Shown here: positions 8,254 through 16,555 of the stretch, piece after piece
Layout: the number at the start of each line of letters is the position of its first letter
Numbering within the stretch: position 1 is the stretch's first letter
Assembly (NCBI GenBank): GCA_900763175.1
Contig: CAAFJI010000274.1
Location: 1 to 36,738 of the forward strand
Source: Lachnospiraceae bacterium
Lineage (GTDB): Bacteria; Bacillota; Clostridia; Lachnospirales; Lachnospiraceae
Length of the DNA: 36,738 bases
Reading direction: 5' to 3'
The notes under the pieces: generated by a model
Seen by the model: the letters and a program-made list of their open reading frames with translations, nothing else
Told to the model about the DNA's origin: nothing
Database searches by the model: none
Translations under genes and position numbers: made by a program

Positions 8254-9837
8254 TTATCCATACAATTTTCTGTATGTAGATGGTTTTACCCCCGCTGCTT
8301 TCTCAAAGGTGTGAGTAAAATGTTTCGGGTCGTTATAGCCTACCTTCCGGCAGATTTCCGTCACTGGCAGATTGGATTCCCTGAGAAGTAGCTTCGCCTG
8401 CTCCATTCTTACATTGATCAGATATTTGGCAAAGCCTTCGCCCTCTGTTTTCTTAAATAAAGCACTGAAATATGCAGTACTTAAGCCTACCATTTCACTG
8501 ACTTCTTCCAATGTTAAAGGCTCGCTGAAATGAGTCTGAATGTATTCCTTTGCTCTGCGCACAGGCCGGATAGTGTCATTCTCATACCGCTTCACCTGTT
8601 CTTCCAGGTATTTTCTCTGGAAATCCCCAAGGCAGGTAAAAACCTCCTCTGCTTTTCCACATTTGTCACACTGTCTGTGGAAATCTTCTATTGTGGCAGT
8701 GCGCTCCGGTATCTGAATGCTGGCTGCAAAAATATCTGCAGCTCCATATACCAGTTCCAAGATCTCACATCCCCGGACTGCAGGCACACGATTTACAGCC
8801 TCCTGAAGCTCCTGAACCGCTTCCTCTCCGTTTTGAATGCTGGAAATTTCCACAGCATGAGTAATTTCCCGAAGATACTTTTTCAGCAGCTCACTTTCCG
8901 GAAGTCCAGATGGCTCTCCCATTCGTTCCAGAAGCCTGCCCTCCCCTTTTACCAGCCTTTCCTGAATCAGCTTTCTTGTCTCCTGCATGGAAGCTCCAAG
9001 ACTGGAAGCGTCCTTACAAACCGGTCCTGCAGCCAGGGAAAAGCTGATATTGCGGAACATATTTTTCTGAATGTCCATCTGGGTAAGACTGTTCTTCATG
9101 CTTCTTCTCACGGACTCTTTTTCCTTTTCCGAATAATTAAGGATTCCATAGCAATAATCCTCCCGCACCAGAAGTACCAGCTCCCTGTTTTCTGATTTCA
9201 GGTTATGTTCTAATGCCTCCTGCACCTTTTCCATAAGGACATCTGCATGGCTGTCACTTTTGTAGTCTGCCTTCACGCAAAATGCCTGATATAATCCTGG
9301 TTTCAGGCGAAGATGGTAAATACTCATAAGACTTTCCTGAGAAATGGGCATATCTGGCTGATCTAAAAGACGATCAATAAGATTGGTACGAAGATGATCG
9401 TTGTCTCGCATTGCTTTATCCAAAAGCTCCCGATGGTCCTGTTCTGATTCCAAGCGATCCTTTATCCGCTTTTTCAGTTTCTGCAGGGTTTCTGTCAGTT
9501 CTCCCTTGTTCACAGGCTTCAGAAGATAATATCCAACACCATAATTAATTGCCTGCTGTGCATATTCAAAATGTGCGTAGCCGCTGATAATGATAACCTC
9601 CAGAGAAGAATCCAGCTCCTTCACTGTTTTCACCAGCTCCAGGCCGCTGCAGCCTGGCATACGAATATCTGTGATGAGAATATCCGGCTGGGTGTCCTTT
9701 ACCATCTGGCAGGCTTCCTCTCCATTGTGGGCAATTCCCACAACCGCCATTCCCAGAGAATCCCAATCGATCAAGGCCTGTATCAGCTGACAGATACGTA
9801 CCTCGTCATCCGCAATCACAACCTTTAAAATTTCCAT
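8254..9837 (-). CDS. YesN-type response regulator, REC + AraC-family HTH
   Basis: 527 aa. An N-terminal receiver domain has acidic Asp10/Asp11, phospho-acceptor Asp57 (in LITDIRMPG) and conserved Lys107 (YLLKPV). A long helical middle follows (about 120-420). The last 100 residues carry the two helix-turn-helix units of AraC/XylS regulators (VSEMVGLSTAYFSALFKK and VTEICRKVGYNDPKHFTHTF). It is the expected partner of the kinase encoded directly downstream and probably activates the adjacent sugar-import genes. The start has a strong GGGGAAAGGA site. It lies 220 bp after the binding-protein gene, beyond a terminator-like hairpin, so regulator expression may depend on read-through or a weak separate promoter. 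Confidence 0.92.
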   Translation of the reverse strand: MEILKVVIADDEVRICQLIQALIDWDSLGMAVVGIAHNGEEACQMVKDTQPDILITDIRMPGCSGLELVKTVKELDSSLEVIIISGYAHFEYAQQAINYGVGYYLLKPVNKGELTETLQKLKKRIKDRLESEQDHRELLDKAMRDNDHLRTNLIDRLLDQPDMPISQESLMSIYHLRLKPGLYQAFCVKADYKSDSHADVLMEKVQEALEHNLKSENRELVLLVREDYCYGILNYSEKEKESVRRSMKNSLTQMDIQKNMFRNISFSLAAGPVCKDASSLGASMQETRKLIQERLVKGEGRLLERMGEPSGLPESELLKKYLREITHAVEISSIQNGEEAVQELQEAVNRVPAVRGCEILELVYGAADIFAASIQIPERTATIEDFHRQCDKCGKAEEVFTCLGDFQRKYLEEQVKRYENDTIRPVRRAKEYIQTHFSEPLTLEEVSEMVGLSTAYFSALFKKTEGEGFAKYLINVRMEQAKLLLRESNLPVTEICRKVGYNDPKHFTHTFEKAAGVKPSTYRKLYG

Positions 9838-9904
9838 TTGTCCTTTCCCCTACCGAATTATTTTTATACCCTTAATAATACCTTTTTTCCTTCGGTTAAG
9901 CAAG

Positions 9905-9931
9905 AAAACCGCCGGAAAAACCGACGGTTTT
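9905..9931 (-). terminator. Intrinsic terminator/attenuator between the binding-protein and regulator genes
   Basis: AAAACCGCCGG (9905-9915) and CCGACGGTTTT (9921-9931) pair over 11 bp with one mismatch around a 5-nt loop. On the minus strand the stem ends in TTTTCTT. It lies 74 bp upstream of the response-regulator start, so it would separate highly expressed transporter genes from the regulators. Confidence 0.65.
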
Positions 9932-10005
9932 AATGCTTTTATTTATGCAAGCAGTGAAGATGAACCCATGCCCTGCACGCAATCTCTAAGACTGCTTTGA
10001 TTCCA

Positions 10006-10017
10006 CTGGGGCCCCAG
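10006..10017. repeat. Perfect 12-bp GC-rich palindrome
   Basis: CTGGGGCCCCAG lies 41 bp after the stop codon of the RbsB-type gene (10058, minus strand) and 75 bp before the terminator-like hairpin at 9905-9931. It may help protect or end the binding-protein message, or be a binding site; nothing further can be read from it. Confidence 0.35.
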
Positions 10018-10057
10018 GTTTCCAGTCCCTGTTTTTTACACTGTGACAGGTTCTCTT

Positions 10058-10990
10058 TTATTTATCAGAATCCTTCGTAATTACGGATACACCTGTATCT
10101 GTAACTTCTCCGCCAAGCTCCTCGCCGTTGATAGCTCTTACAGCTGCTTTAACGCCTTCAGATCCCATAACATCTGGGTTCTGAGCCATTGTGCAAAGAA
10201 GATATCCATCGTCGATCAGGTTCAGGATTGCGTCAGATTTATCGAAACCAACACCGATGATGTCAGAGCTTCCAGATGCTTTAATCGCATTTCCGGCACC
10301 AGTTGTGGATCCTTCGTTGCATCCGAAGATACCAACTACACCCTGAGTGATATAGTTCTCTGCGATGCTCTGGGATTTCGCTGCATCACCTTCGCCGTAC
10401 TGGGTTTCCATGATCTCAAAATCAGATCCGTCAAATGCTTCACGGAATCCTTCCTCACGTTTTACACAGGAATCAGTAGCAGCATTTACATTGATAACAC
10501 CAATCTTTCCAGATGTGATACCAGCGTCCTCAAGAGCCTTCTTCATCTCTTCGCCAGCTGTTTTTCCAGCCGCCTTGTTATCTGTTGAAAAAGTAGCCTC
10601 AGCGTCTACGTTTGCAGGGGAATCAACATATACAATCTTTACACCCTGATCCTTTGCTTCCTGAAGTGCGGAAGAAATAGCGTCTGGTCCGTTTGCAGCT
10701 ACCAGGATAGCGTCATAGCCGCCTGCTACAGCGTTGTTTACGCACTCGATCTGCTGTGCATCATCTTTTGTATTCGGGGACATGAAGTCAACTGTTACAC
10801 CAAGCTCCTCAGCCTCTGCCTGAGCGCCTTCATTTAAGGTGATCCAGTGCTGGTCAATGGAATCCATTGTGATCAGTGCGATTTTCTCGTCACCTGTTGC
10901 CTTCACTTCGTCCTCTGCATAAACAGTTGCTGCTCCAAGGGAAGCGATCATAGATACTGCACATACCATAGCTAAAAGTTTTCTTTTCAT
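10058..10990 (-). CDS. RbsB-type sugar ABC transporter substrate-binding protein
   Basis: 310 aa. An N-terminal Sec signal peptide (1-25) probably cleaves after TVYA. No lipobox cysteine is present, which is unusual for a Gram-positive binding protein. The mature part follows the two-lobe periplasmic-binding fold type 1 (LacI/RbsB-like): ALITMDSIDQHW at the start of lobe 1, AILVAANGPDAI, and GVGFDKSDAILNLI in lobe 2. It should capture a monosaccharide and deliver it to the RbsC-type permease encoded upstream. Ribose, galactose, xylose and other sugars all use this family, so the ligand is not assigned. AGGAGGG lies about 7 nt before the ATG. A 207-bp gap separates it from the permease gene. 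Confidence 0.9.
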   Translation of the reverse strand: MKRKLLAMVCAVSMIASLGAATVYAEDEVKATGDEKIALITMDSIDQHWITLNEGAQAEAEELGVTVDFMSPNTKDDAQQIECVNNAVAGGYDAILVAANGPDAISSALQEAKDQGVKIVYVDSPANVDAEATFSTDNKAAGKTAGEEMKKALEDAGITSGKIGVINVNAATDSCVKREEGFREAFDGSDFEIMETQYGEGDAAKSQSIAENYITQGVVGIFGCNEGSTTGAGNAIKASGSSDIIGVGFDKSDAILNLIDDGYLLCTMAQNPDVMGSEGVKAAVRAINGEELGGEVTDTGVSVITKDSDK

Positions 10991-11197
10991 TGTAAAACCC
11001 TCCTGAAATAAAATTTTTTATAACTACCCGCCTTCTCCTTCTGCGGTTTAGTTTCTTAATGAATATATCGCCTGTTAGCGATGTCACTGATAGGGAAGTC
11101 AGCTGCTTTGCACCTGCAATGCTGCTGTCTGAAGCCCCAAAAGCTAATTTAATGATTTCATGTTCCGTTATTGATTTTGATTTTTTTACAAAAAGTA
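10991..11197 (-). other. Non-coding leader between permease and binding-protein genes
   Basis: 207 bp with no credible ORF. It contains an imperfect inverted repeat, AGCTGCTTTGCA and TGCAATGCTGCT (two mismatches, 2 nt between arms, about 11101-11126), and a small hairpin around ATCGCCTGTTAGCGAT. Neither is followed by a U-tract. It may hold a separate promoter, an mRNA-processing site or a stabilising structure for the binding-protein message; none could be fixed from sequence. Confidence 0.35.
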
Positions 11198-12214
11198 TTA
11201 TTTTTTCTTATGTCGACCAAACTGACCGTTTCTTACTACTACATCAAGTAATACAGCGGCTACTACGATCACGCCGATAACTACTCGCTGGATACCAACC
11301 TGTGCGCCAATCATGTTCAGACCATTTTCCAGAGTCTGCCATACCGCTGCACCTGCAAAGGTTCCAAGAAGGATTCCGGTTCCTCCAAGTGGGGAAACAC
11401 CACCGATTACACCAGCTGCAACACCGTACATCTCGTACATATTACCAGCTTCCATATTTCCCATTCCAGCCTGTGCGCAAAGGATAAGTCCTACTACACA
11501 GGAGCATACGGAGCTTACAAGGTAAGTCTTTACTGTGGTGGAAACTACGTTTACACCGGAAAGCTTTGCTGCATCCACGTTGGAGCCAATTGCATAAATA
11601 TGACGGCCTGTACGTGTTTTGGACAAGATAAAGAAAAATATAACAAAAATGATAACTGCAATCCAGAATGTATTATAAATCCCAATGGTTTTTCCATAAT
11701 AGAAAATATTCTGGAAAGTGTCTGCTGTTTCTTTTCCAACACCTGTTGCAATGGCATCTGTATTTCTGTTTCCATTTACCATGTAGGCGACTCCTCTCGC
11801 CACAAACATAGTTCCCAGTGTTGCGATAAATGGTGGGAGCTTAAATTTTCCTACCAGATATCCGTTTACCACACCAACTGCCAGGCAGGCAAGCAATGCG
11901 ATAAGAATTGCAAGGATCGGTGCCATTCCACCAGTCATCAGAGTTGCTGCGATCATTGCACTCATACCGACCATAGAACCAATGGAAAGGTCAATATTTC
12001 CGGTAATCAGTACATAGCTCTGTGCAATACCGATGAGCAGGTATTTTGACATGGAACGAAGCAGGTTTAATATGTTCTGTCCGGAGAATACTGCCGGGTT
12101 AATAATGCCAAATGCGATATAAATGATGACCAGTCCTACGAATGCGGTAAGTGCCGCACCCATTCCCCTAATTCCCAGTAACTTTTTTAAGGGGCCTTGC
12201 TGTTTACTATTCAT
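11198..12214 (-). CDS. RbsC-type sugar ABC transporter permease
   Basis: 338 aa, strongly hydrophobic, with roughly 8-10 membrane segments. It has the family pattern of the BPD_transp_2 sugar permeases: LITGNIDLSIGSMVGMSAMI, GVVNGYLVGKFKLPPFIATL, and GGVSPLGGTGILLGTFAGA. It forms the membrane channel of the importer with the RbsA-type ATPase, whose gene ends 14 bp upstream. The ribosome site GGGAGGAAGG is strong. Substrate is unassigned, as for the partner genes. Confidence 0.93.
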   Translation of the reverse strand: MNSKQQGPLKKLLGIRGMGAALTAFVGLVIIYIAFGIINPAVFSGQNILNLLRSMSKYLLIGIAQSYVLITGNIDLSIGSMVGMSAMIAATLMTGGMAPILAILIALLACLAVGVVNGYLVGKFKLPPFIATLGTMFVARGVAYMVNGNRNTDAIATGVGKETADTFQNIFYYGKTIGIYNTFWIAVIIFVIFFFILSKTRTGRHIYAIGSNVDAAKLSGVNVVSTTVKTYLVSSVCSCVVGLILCAQAGMGNMEAGNMYEMYGVAAGVIGGVSPLGGTGILLGTFAGAAVWQTLENGLNMIGAQVGIQRVVIGVIVVAAVLLDVVVRNGQFGRHKKK

Positions 12215-12228
12215 TTTTCCTTCCTCCC

Positions 12229-13740
12229 TCAGTTGCCTTTGATTCCCTTATTTTCAAAGGATGTTGCCATCGTCAGGATTTCGTCCTGGGTGGCCTCTCT
12301 TGCTGAAACCTCACCGGTGATACGTCCGTCACACATTACGATGATACGGTCTGCAATTCCCATGACCTCCGGCATTTCAGAGGATACAAACATAACTGCA
12401 ATTCCCTGTTTTTTCAGCTCATTCATCAGGTTATAAATTTCAACCTTGGCTCCTACGTCGATTCCTCTTGTAGGTTCATCAAAGATTACCACTCTGGAAT
12501 CTCTTGCAAGCCATTTTCCAACTACTACCTTCTGCTGATTTCCACCGGAAAGATTTCCGGAATCAATCTCTACGTTTGGTGTTTTGATCCTGAGATCTTT
12601 TACTGCCTTTTCACAAAGGACATCTTCTTTTCCGGAATTGATTACTCCCATTTTGTTGCATATAAGATCCAGATTCGGAAGTGCCAGATTTTGGCGAATG
12701 CTTAACTTTGTACAAAGTCCGTCTTTTTTACGATCCTCCGGAGCAAGTACAACACCGTTTCGGATGGCGTCCATTGGACAGTTGATTTCTACCTTTTTGC
12801 CGTCCACATAAATTTCTCCGCTGTCTTTGGGATCAACACCAAAGATAGCTCTTGTGGTTTCTGTTCTTCCGGCTCCCATCAGTCCGGCAAATCCTACGAT
12901 CTCGCCTTCATATAAGGAAAAGCTAATGTCACGGACCATTTTTCCGGCATTGAGATTTTTGACTTCAAAGATCTTCTTGCCTTTCTGGCATTCCACTCTT
13001 GGGAATTTCTCTTTGATCTCACGACCTACCATATTTTTGATGATGTAGTCCATGTCCATATCTTTGAAATTGCCATCTGTTATGTACTGTCCATCCCGCA
13101 TGATGGTAACTCTGTCCACGATATGAGACAGTTCTTCCAGTCTGTGTGAGATATATACGATTCCTCTTCCTTCATCACGAAGCTTCCGGATAATGCGGAA
13201 AAGCTCGTCGATTTCCTTTGCTGTAAGTGATGATGTAGGCTCGTCCATGATCAGAATTCTTGCATTGATAGAAAGGGCTTTTGCGATTTCTACCATCTGC
13301 TGTTTGGATACCGGAAGATCTCCTACGATCTGATCTGGGCTGATGTCGATTCGTAGATCATCCAGAACTCTTTTGGCTTCCTTTCTCATCTTATTGTTAT
13401 TCAGGGAAAGTCCGCCTTTTACCTCTCTTCCAAGGAACATATTTTCCGTTACCGTTAAGTGACGGCACATATTTAATTCCTGGTGGATAATAGCAACTCC
13501 AGCCTCCTGAGCCTGCTTCGGTGTCAGGTTGTCGCAGGATTTTCCGAAGATTTCCATGGTTCCTTCGTCTCTGGTATAAACACCGCTGAGGATTTTCATC
13601 AAAGTTGATTTGCCGGCACCATTTTCCCCAAGCAGCGCCATAACTTCTCCAGAACGTAGCTCAAATTTTACATGATCCAGGGCTTTTACACCTGGGAAAC
13701 TCTTGCTGATATTGTTCATGGAGACAATGACCTCATTCAT
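12229..13740 (-). CDS. RbsA-type sugar ABC transporter ATP-binding protein (tandem ABC)
   Basis: 503 aa with two ABC domains. Domain 1 has Walker A GENGAGKST (38-46), signature LPVSKQQ, Walker B LIMDEPTSS and switch ISHRLEEL. Domain 2 has the atypical Walker A AGLMGAGRTE and the canonical signature LSGGNQQK with Walker B VIFDEPTRG, as is normal for RbsA/MglA/XylG. It drives sugar import through the RbsC-type permease. It is the first gene of the importer operon. GGAGGG lies 6 nt before the ATG. It is a useful contrast to the pseudo-ABC protein at 5606-7087, which has lost nearly all of these motifs. Confidence 0.93.
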   Translation of the reverse strand: MNEVIVSMNNISKSFPGVKALDHVKFELRSGEVMALLGENGAGKSTLMKILSGVYTRDEGTMEIFGKSCDNLTPKQAQEAGVAIIHQELNMCRHLTVTENMFLGREVKGGLSLNNNKMRKEAKRVLDDLRIDISPDQIVGDLPVSKQQMVEIAKALSINARILIMDEPTSSLTAKEIDELFRIIRKLRDEGRGIVYISHRLEELSHIVDRVTIMRDGQYITDGNFKDMDMDYIIKNMVGREIKEKFPRVECQKGKKIFEVKNLNAGKMVRDISFSLYEGEIVGFAGLMGAGRTETTRAIFGVDPKDSGEIYVDGKKVEINCPMDAIRNGVVLAPEDRKKDGLCTKLSIRQNLALPNLDLICNKMGVINSGKEDVLCEKAVKDLRIKTPNVEIDSGNLSGGNQQKVVVGKWLARDSRVVIFDEPTRGIDVGAKVEIYNLMNELKKQGIAVMFVSSEMPEVMGIADRIIVMCDGRITGEVSAREATQDEILTMATSFENKGIKGN

Positions 13741-13841
13741 TCCATTCCCTCCTCATTTATTTGTTTTTGCTTTCCTTTGTTGATATTATCTTACCTCATC
13801 TGTCGGGTTTGAGGTAGAGGGGGAGAGTTTTGTTTTGGGGG

Positions 13842-13871
13842 GAATTTTTTATGGTGAGCTGTGAATTTTTT
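13842..13871 (-). promoter_or_regulatory. Candidate AraC-type direct repeats upstream of the rbs-like operon
   Basis: GAATTTTTT occurs at 13842-13850 and again at 13863-13871, a 21-bp period. This is the spacing expected for a dimer of AraC-type HTH domains such as the YesN-like regulator of this locus. The sequence is A/T-rich and lies 100-130 bp from the ATG. No good -35 box was seen, only a GATAAT-like -10 (13785-13790), so this is a weak call. Confidence 0.3.
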
Positions 13872-13886
13872 TAAGCTGTTTAGAAA

Positions 13887-13933
13887 AAGACATTACAAGA
13901 GCTACATTTCTCATGGAGCACTTATAATGTCTT
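13887..13933 (-). terminator. Hairpin terminator downstream of the Septu-like genes
   Basis: Arms AAGACATTACAAG (13887-13899) and CTTATAATGTCTT (13921-13933) pair with one G-T-type mismatch. The stem continues inside through GCT/AGC and CAT/ATG around a GAGAA loop. On the minus strand it is followed by TTTTTC, which fits termination after ptuB, whose stop codon is at 14013. Confidence 0.6.
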
Positions 13934-14012
13934 ATCAATAAGCGATTAGCAATCTCAATCACTATTATTGAAAAAAGCAGAACTGCTTATTCTCAATTTC
14001 AAGAAACAGTAA

Positions 14013-14693
14013 TCACTTTATGTATGCATTTAATTCCGGAAACTTTTCTTTATTATCTCGAATTAACCAGCGCTTGAATGCTGCAAATTCCGACGAAGCA
14101 GACAGTTCCTGTTTTATAAGACATTTCATGGTATCCTTTTCCCATTCTTCTGCTTCTTTGTATTCCCGAACCTGTATTTTAAAATTAGCAATCTCTTTTC
14201 TCAAATATCTCCGGAGCATTTTAGCTTCTATTTCTTTTTGAGGCGTTGAACCATAAAAAACAGCTTCTAAAAGCCGCTTTGTATTTAAAGTTTTTTGATC
14301 TTCATCTAAGTTCTCAAATACAAGTTTTTCATCACTTCCAAAATGGCCTGTCTTTCTAAATGCAATCTTTTTATCTACTTCTTCTTTTGAACAATCCAAG
14401 ATCGGATCATATTTTACACCCTTCGTATTGTTGCAATGACGACAGGCAAGGAAAAGATTATTCCAGTCATACTTTAGATCCGGATTCTCTTTATGTGGTA
14501 TTAAATGTTCAATTTCGATTGCCTCTGATACTTTTTTCTCACAAATATAACACTTGCCAAAAAACATTTCCTGTAACGCAGCATTTACTTCCGGAGTATT
14601 ACAAGTTCCATTTTTTCCTTTTGGCTTTTCAATTCTTAAAGATTCCACCGCATTTTTAGATTTTTCTGTTTCTTTTCTTTCAAATTTTACCAT
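14013..14693 (-). CDS. ptuB: HNH endonuclease, Septu PtuB-like
   Basis: 226 aa. A zinc-type HNH module lies at residues 48-92: paired cysteines Cys48/Cys51 (CYIC), the EH pair with His63 (IEIEHLIPH), WNNL with Asn78/79, and second cysteine pair Cys84/Cys87 in CRHCNNTKG. The C-terminal two-thirds is helical and charged. In Septu defence, PtuB is the nuclease that the PtuA ATPase holds and unleashes on phage infection. The ATG lies inside the last codons of the ATPase gene (7-bp overlap), which is typical of these pairs. The gene is visibly AT-richer than its neighbours, consistent with horizontal acquisition. Other HNH-ATPase pairs, such as retron-associated ones, share this architecture; no reverse transcriptase lies nearby. 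Confidence 0.75.
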   Translation of the reverse strand: MVKFERKETEKSKNAVESLRIEKPKGKNGTCNTPEVNAALQEMFFGKCYICEKKVSEAIEIEHLIPHKENPDLKYDWNNLFLACRHCNNTKGVKYDPILDCSKEEVDKKIAFRKTGHFGSDEKLVFENLDEDQKTLNTKRLLEAVFYGSTPQKEIEAKMLRRYLRKEIANFKIQVREYKEAEEWEKDTMKCLIKQELSASSEFAAFKRWLIRDNKEKFPELNAYIK

Positions 14694-15919
14694 GGTTCAC
14701 CTTCTATTTCCGCAAATCTCTCCCAGGCTTCTGGTGACAAAGTCTTTGGTATATTTTTCAGCTCAATCTGGAGTTCTGCACACTCCGCCTTTTCCTTCTC
14801 TGTAAGTGCATTTTTTTCTTTTAAAAACTGATATCTTTCCAATTTTCTTTTCAACTCATCGGAATATTCATCAGCTCCGAAGTAACCCTCAGCCAGGCTG
14901 TCCGATGTATATGCGCAAAGATTTTCCATTTCAATGCAACGTTCCAAATCATATATTTTCACATTTGAAATAGAATTTAATATGTATGGCGAATGAGTAG
15001 TAACAATAAACTGAATCCTTGGAAAGAATTTAGTTAAAAATGGCATTATTTTTTTCTGCAATTCAATATGAAGATGTGTTTCCAATTCATCGATTAGCAC
15101 AATACCTTCTACGTTATATTCACTCAGTTCTCCCTTTAGCAGCCAATTATGATCCATTCTCAGTATAAGATCTGAAACGATGTGAATCACAGAAGAGTAT
15201 CCATCTGATAATGCATCAAATCCGAAGGGTTCTCTGCCAGCTTCATGGATCTTAAAGTTATAGTCTTTATAATCATATTCCAATTTGATGGATTCATCAT
15301 CCAACAAAATTCTCAGTGCCTCTACAAACCGATCGAACCATTGCTGAATTTTATCAGCAACTTCGTTCTCATTTTCATTTTTTGCATATGCTTGCTGAGT
15401 TTTCAAATGCACCATATATTTTTGAAGAAGTTTTCCTGGGTCTGTATCTATTGCATAAAAATCATTTAACTTTATGTCCTCTACACCATGTGCACGAACG
15501 ATTTCAGCTTTCCGGTTGGCCGGGAAAAAAGCAGTGATAAATTCACCTTTTTGATACAAATCCTCAATGTCTTCCTGTGCACTAAATTCTACATCTACAC
15601 CGTTTTTATATTCAGAAACCTTTGCTGACCATACCTTGTAAGCATCCTCGGCTCTGCGTTTTTCAGCTGGGATCTGTGCTCTTTCTGCATCTCGTTTTGC
15701 CTGCAGTTTTTGCGGTATGTAAATACTATATAACTTCGTCAGTTCATTCCTATTAACTGCCCTTAAGTATTTCTGAAGTGCCATTAACAGAGATGTTTTT
15801 CCTGAACCATTTTTTCCTGTAAGTATTAAATGCTGCCGATATTCCGGATTCAATTTTATATCAATACCAGATAAATGTCTTAACTTTTCTATTTTAATCC
15901 CTGTAATAAAATGATCCAT
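14687..15919 (-). CDS. ptuA: AAA/SMC-like ATPase, Septu PtuA-like
   Basis: 410 aa from ATG 15919. AGGAGG sits 5 nt upstream, so this start is preferred over an in-frame TTG at 15940. The N-terminus has Walker A GKNGSGKTS (35-43). The central part (about 90-230) is helical and coiled-coil-like. An ABC-like signature region DALSDGYSS is followed by Walker B GIVLIDELETHLH and a switch motif VTTHSPYIL, the layout of RecF/OLD-type AAA ATPases. Followed by an overlapping HNH gene, this matches the two-gene Septu (type I) system, where PtuA assembles with PtuB and senses infection through nucleotide levels. Assignment rests on architecture and gene order; OLD-family pairs such as Gabija differ because their second gene is a UvrD-like helicase. 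Confidence 0.75.
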   Translation of the reverse strand: MDHFITGIKIEKLRHLSGIDIKLNPEYRQHLILTGKNGSGKTSLLMALQKYLRAVNRNELTKLYSIYIPQKLQAKRDAERAQIPAEKRRAEDAYKVWSAKVSEYKNGVDVEFSAQEDIEDLYQKGEFITAFFPANRKAEIVRAHGVEDIKLNDFYAIDTDPGKLLQKYMVHLKTQQAYAKNENENEVADKIQQWFDRFVEALRILLDDESIKLEYDYKDYNFKIHEAGREPFGFDALSDGYSSVIHIVSDLILRMDHNWLLKGELSEYNVEGIVLIDELETHLHIELQKKIMPFLTKFFPRIQFIVTTHSPYILNSISNVKIYDLERCIEMENLCAYTSDSLAEGYFGADEYSDELKRKLERYQFLKEKNALTEKEKAECAELQIELKNIPKTLSPEAWERFAEIEGEPW

Positions 15920-15975
15920 TGAATCCTCCTTAAAAACCAAGCTTGTAAAATATATTTCTTAAACCTATTTATATC

Positions 15976-16004
15976 TATGATAACACGAACTTTTTCCTAT
16001 AACA
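15976..16004 (-). promoter_or_regulatory. Sigma-A-type promoter for ptuAB
   Basis: On the minus strand TTGTTA (15999-16004), a 17-bp spacer and TATCAT (15976-15981) lie about 57 bp upstream of the ptuA start. This suggests constitutive, independent expression of the defence pair. Consensus match only. Confidence 0.5.
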
Positions 16005-16036
16005 AGAAAAGAAAAACGACAAACTTCGACAATATT

Positions 16037-16555
16037 TCACTTACAAATTAATATGGCTGCTACCACACCTGCTGCTGTGGCGATCAGGGCACCGGGTAGT
16101 ACGTATCTTGTTTTCTTTACTTTTGTAATTCCGAAATAAACGCTCATGCAGTAAAAGATACTTTCTGTGGAGCTGAGTATGATGGCAGCCATGAGGCCGG
16201 TCCTTGATTCTGTTCCGTGTTCTTGGAATATGTCCAGGAGAAGGCCGGAGGCGGCGCTGGAGGAGAACATTCTTACAAGGGTTAAGGGGATGATATTTCC
16301 TGGGATGCCGATTTTCTCTGTAAAGCTTCCGAGAAAGCCGCCCAGGAATTCCAGCAATCCAGAGGCACGTAAGACTCCTACTGCCGTCATCAGCCCGATA
16401 AGGGTGGGACAGATGGCAGACACCGTTTTCAGCCCCTCCTTTGCACCGGTCAGAAAATCCTGATAAACCTCCCTTTTTCCCATCAGTCCATAGCTGATTA
16501 TGTATAACAATAAAAAAGGTATTATAAGATTGGACAGGGTAATGAGAAAATTCAT
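16037..16555 (-). CDS. spmB: Spore maturation protein B (SpmB)
   Basis: 172 aa, several membrane segments, nucleoside-recognition (Gate) domain type. Motifs such as KEGLKTVSAICPTLIGLMTA, PLTLVRMFSSSAASGLLLDI and ILSSTESIFYCMSVYFG match SpmB. In Bacillus, SpmA and SpmB act together in spore core dehydration and heat resistance. The ATG overlaps the TGA of spmA (ATGA), so the two are translationally coupled. The protein is nearly full length for the family. Confidence 0.92.
   Translation of the reverse strand: MNFLITLSNLIIPFLLLYIISYGLMGKREVYQDFLTGAKEGLKTVSAICPTLIGLMTAVGVLRASGLLEFLGGFLGSFTEKIGIPGNIIPLTLVRMFSSSAASGLLLDIFQEHGTESRTGLMAAIILSSTESIFYCMSVYFGITKVKKTRYVLPGALIATAAGVVAAILICK

Noticed and set aside
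14013..15919. Retron-associated HNH/ATPase pair
   Set aside because: No reverse transcriptase or msr/msd-like structure lies next to it; a stand-alone Septu-like pair fits better.
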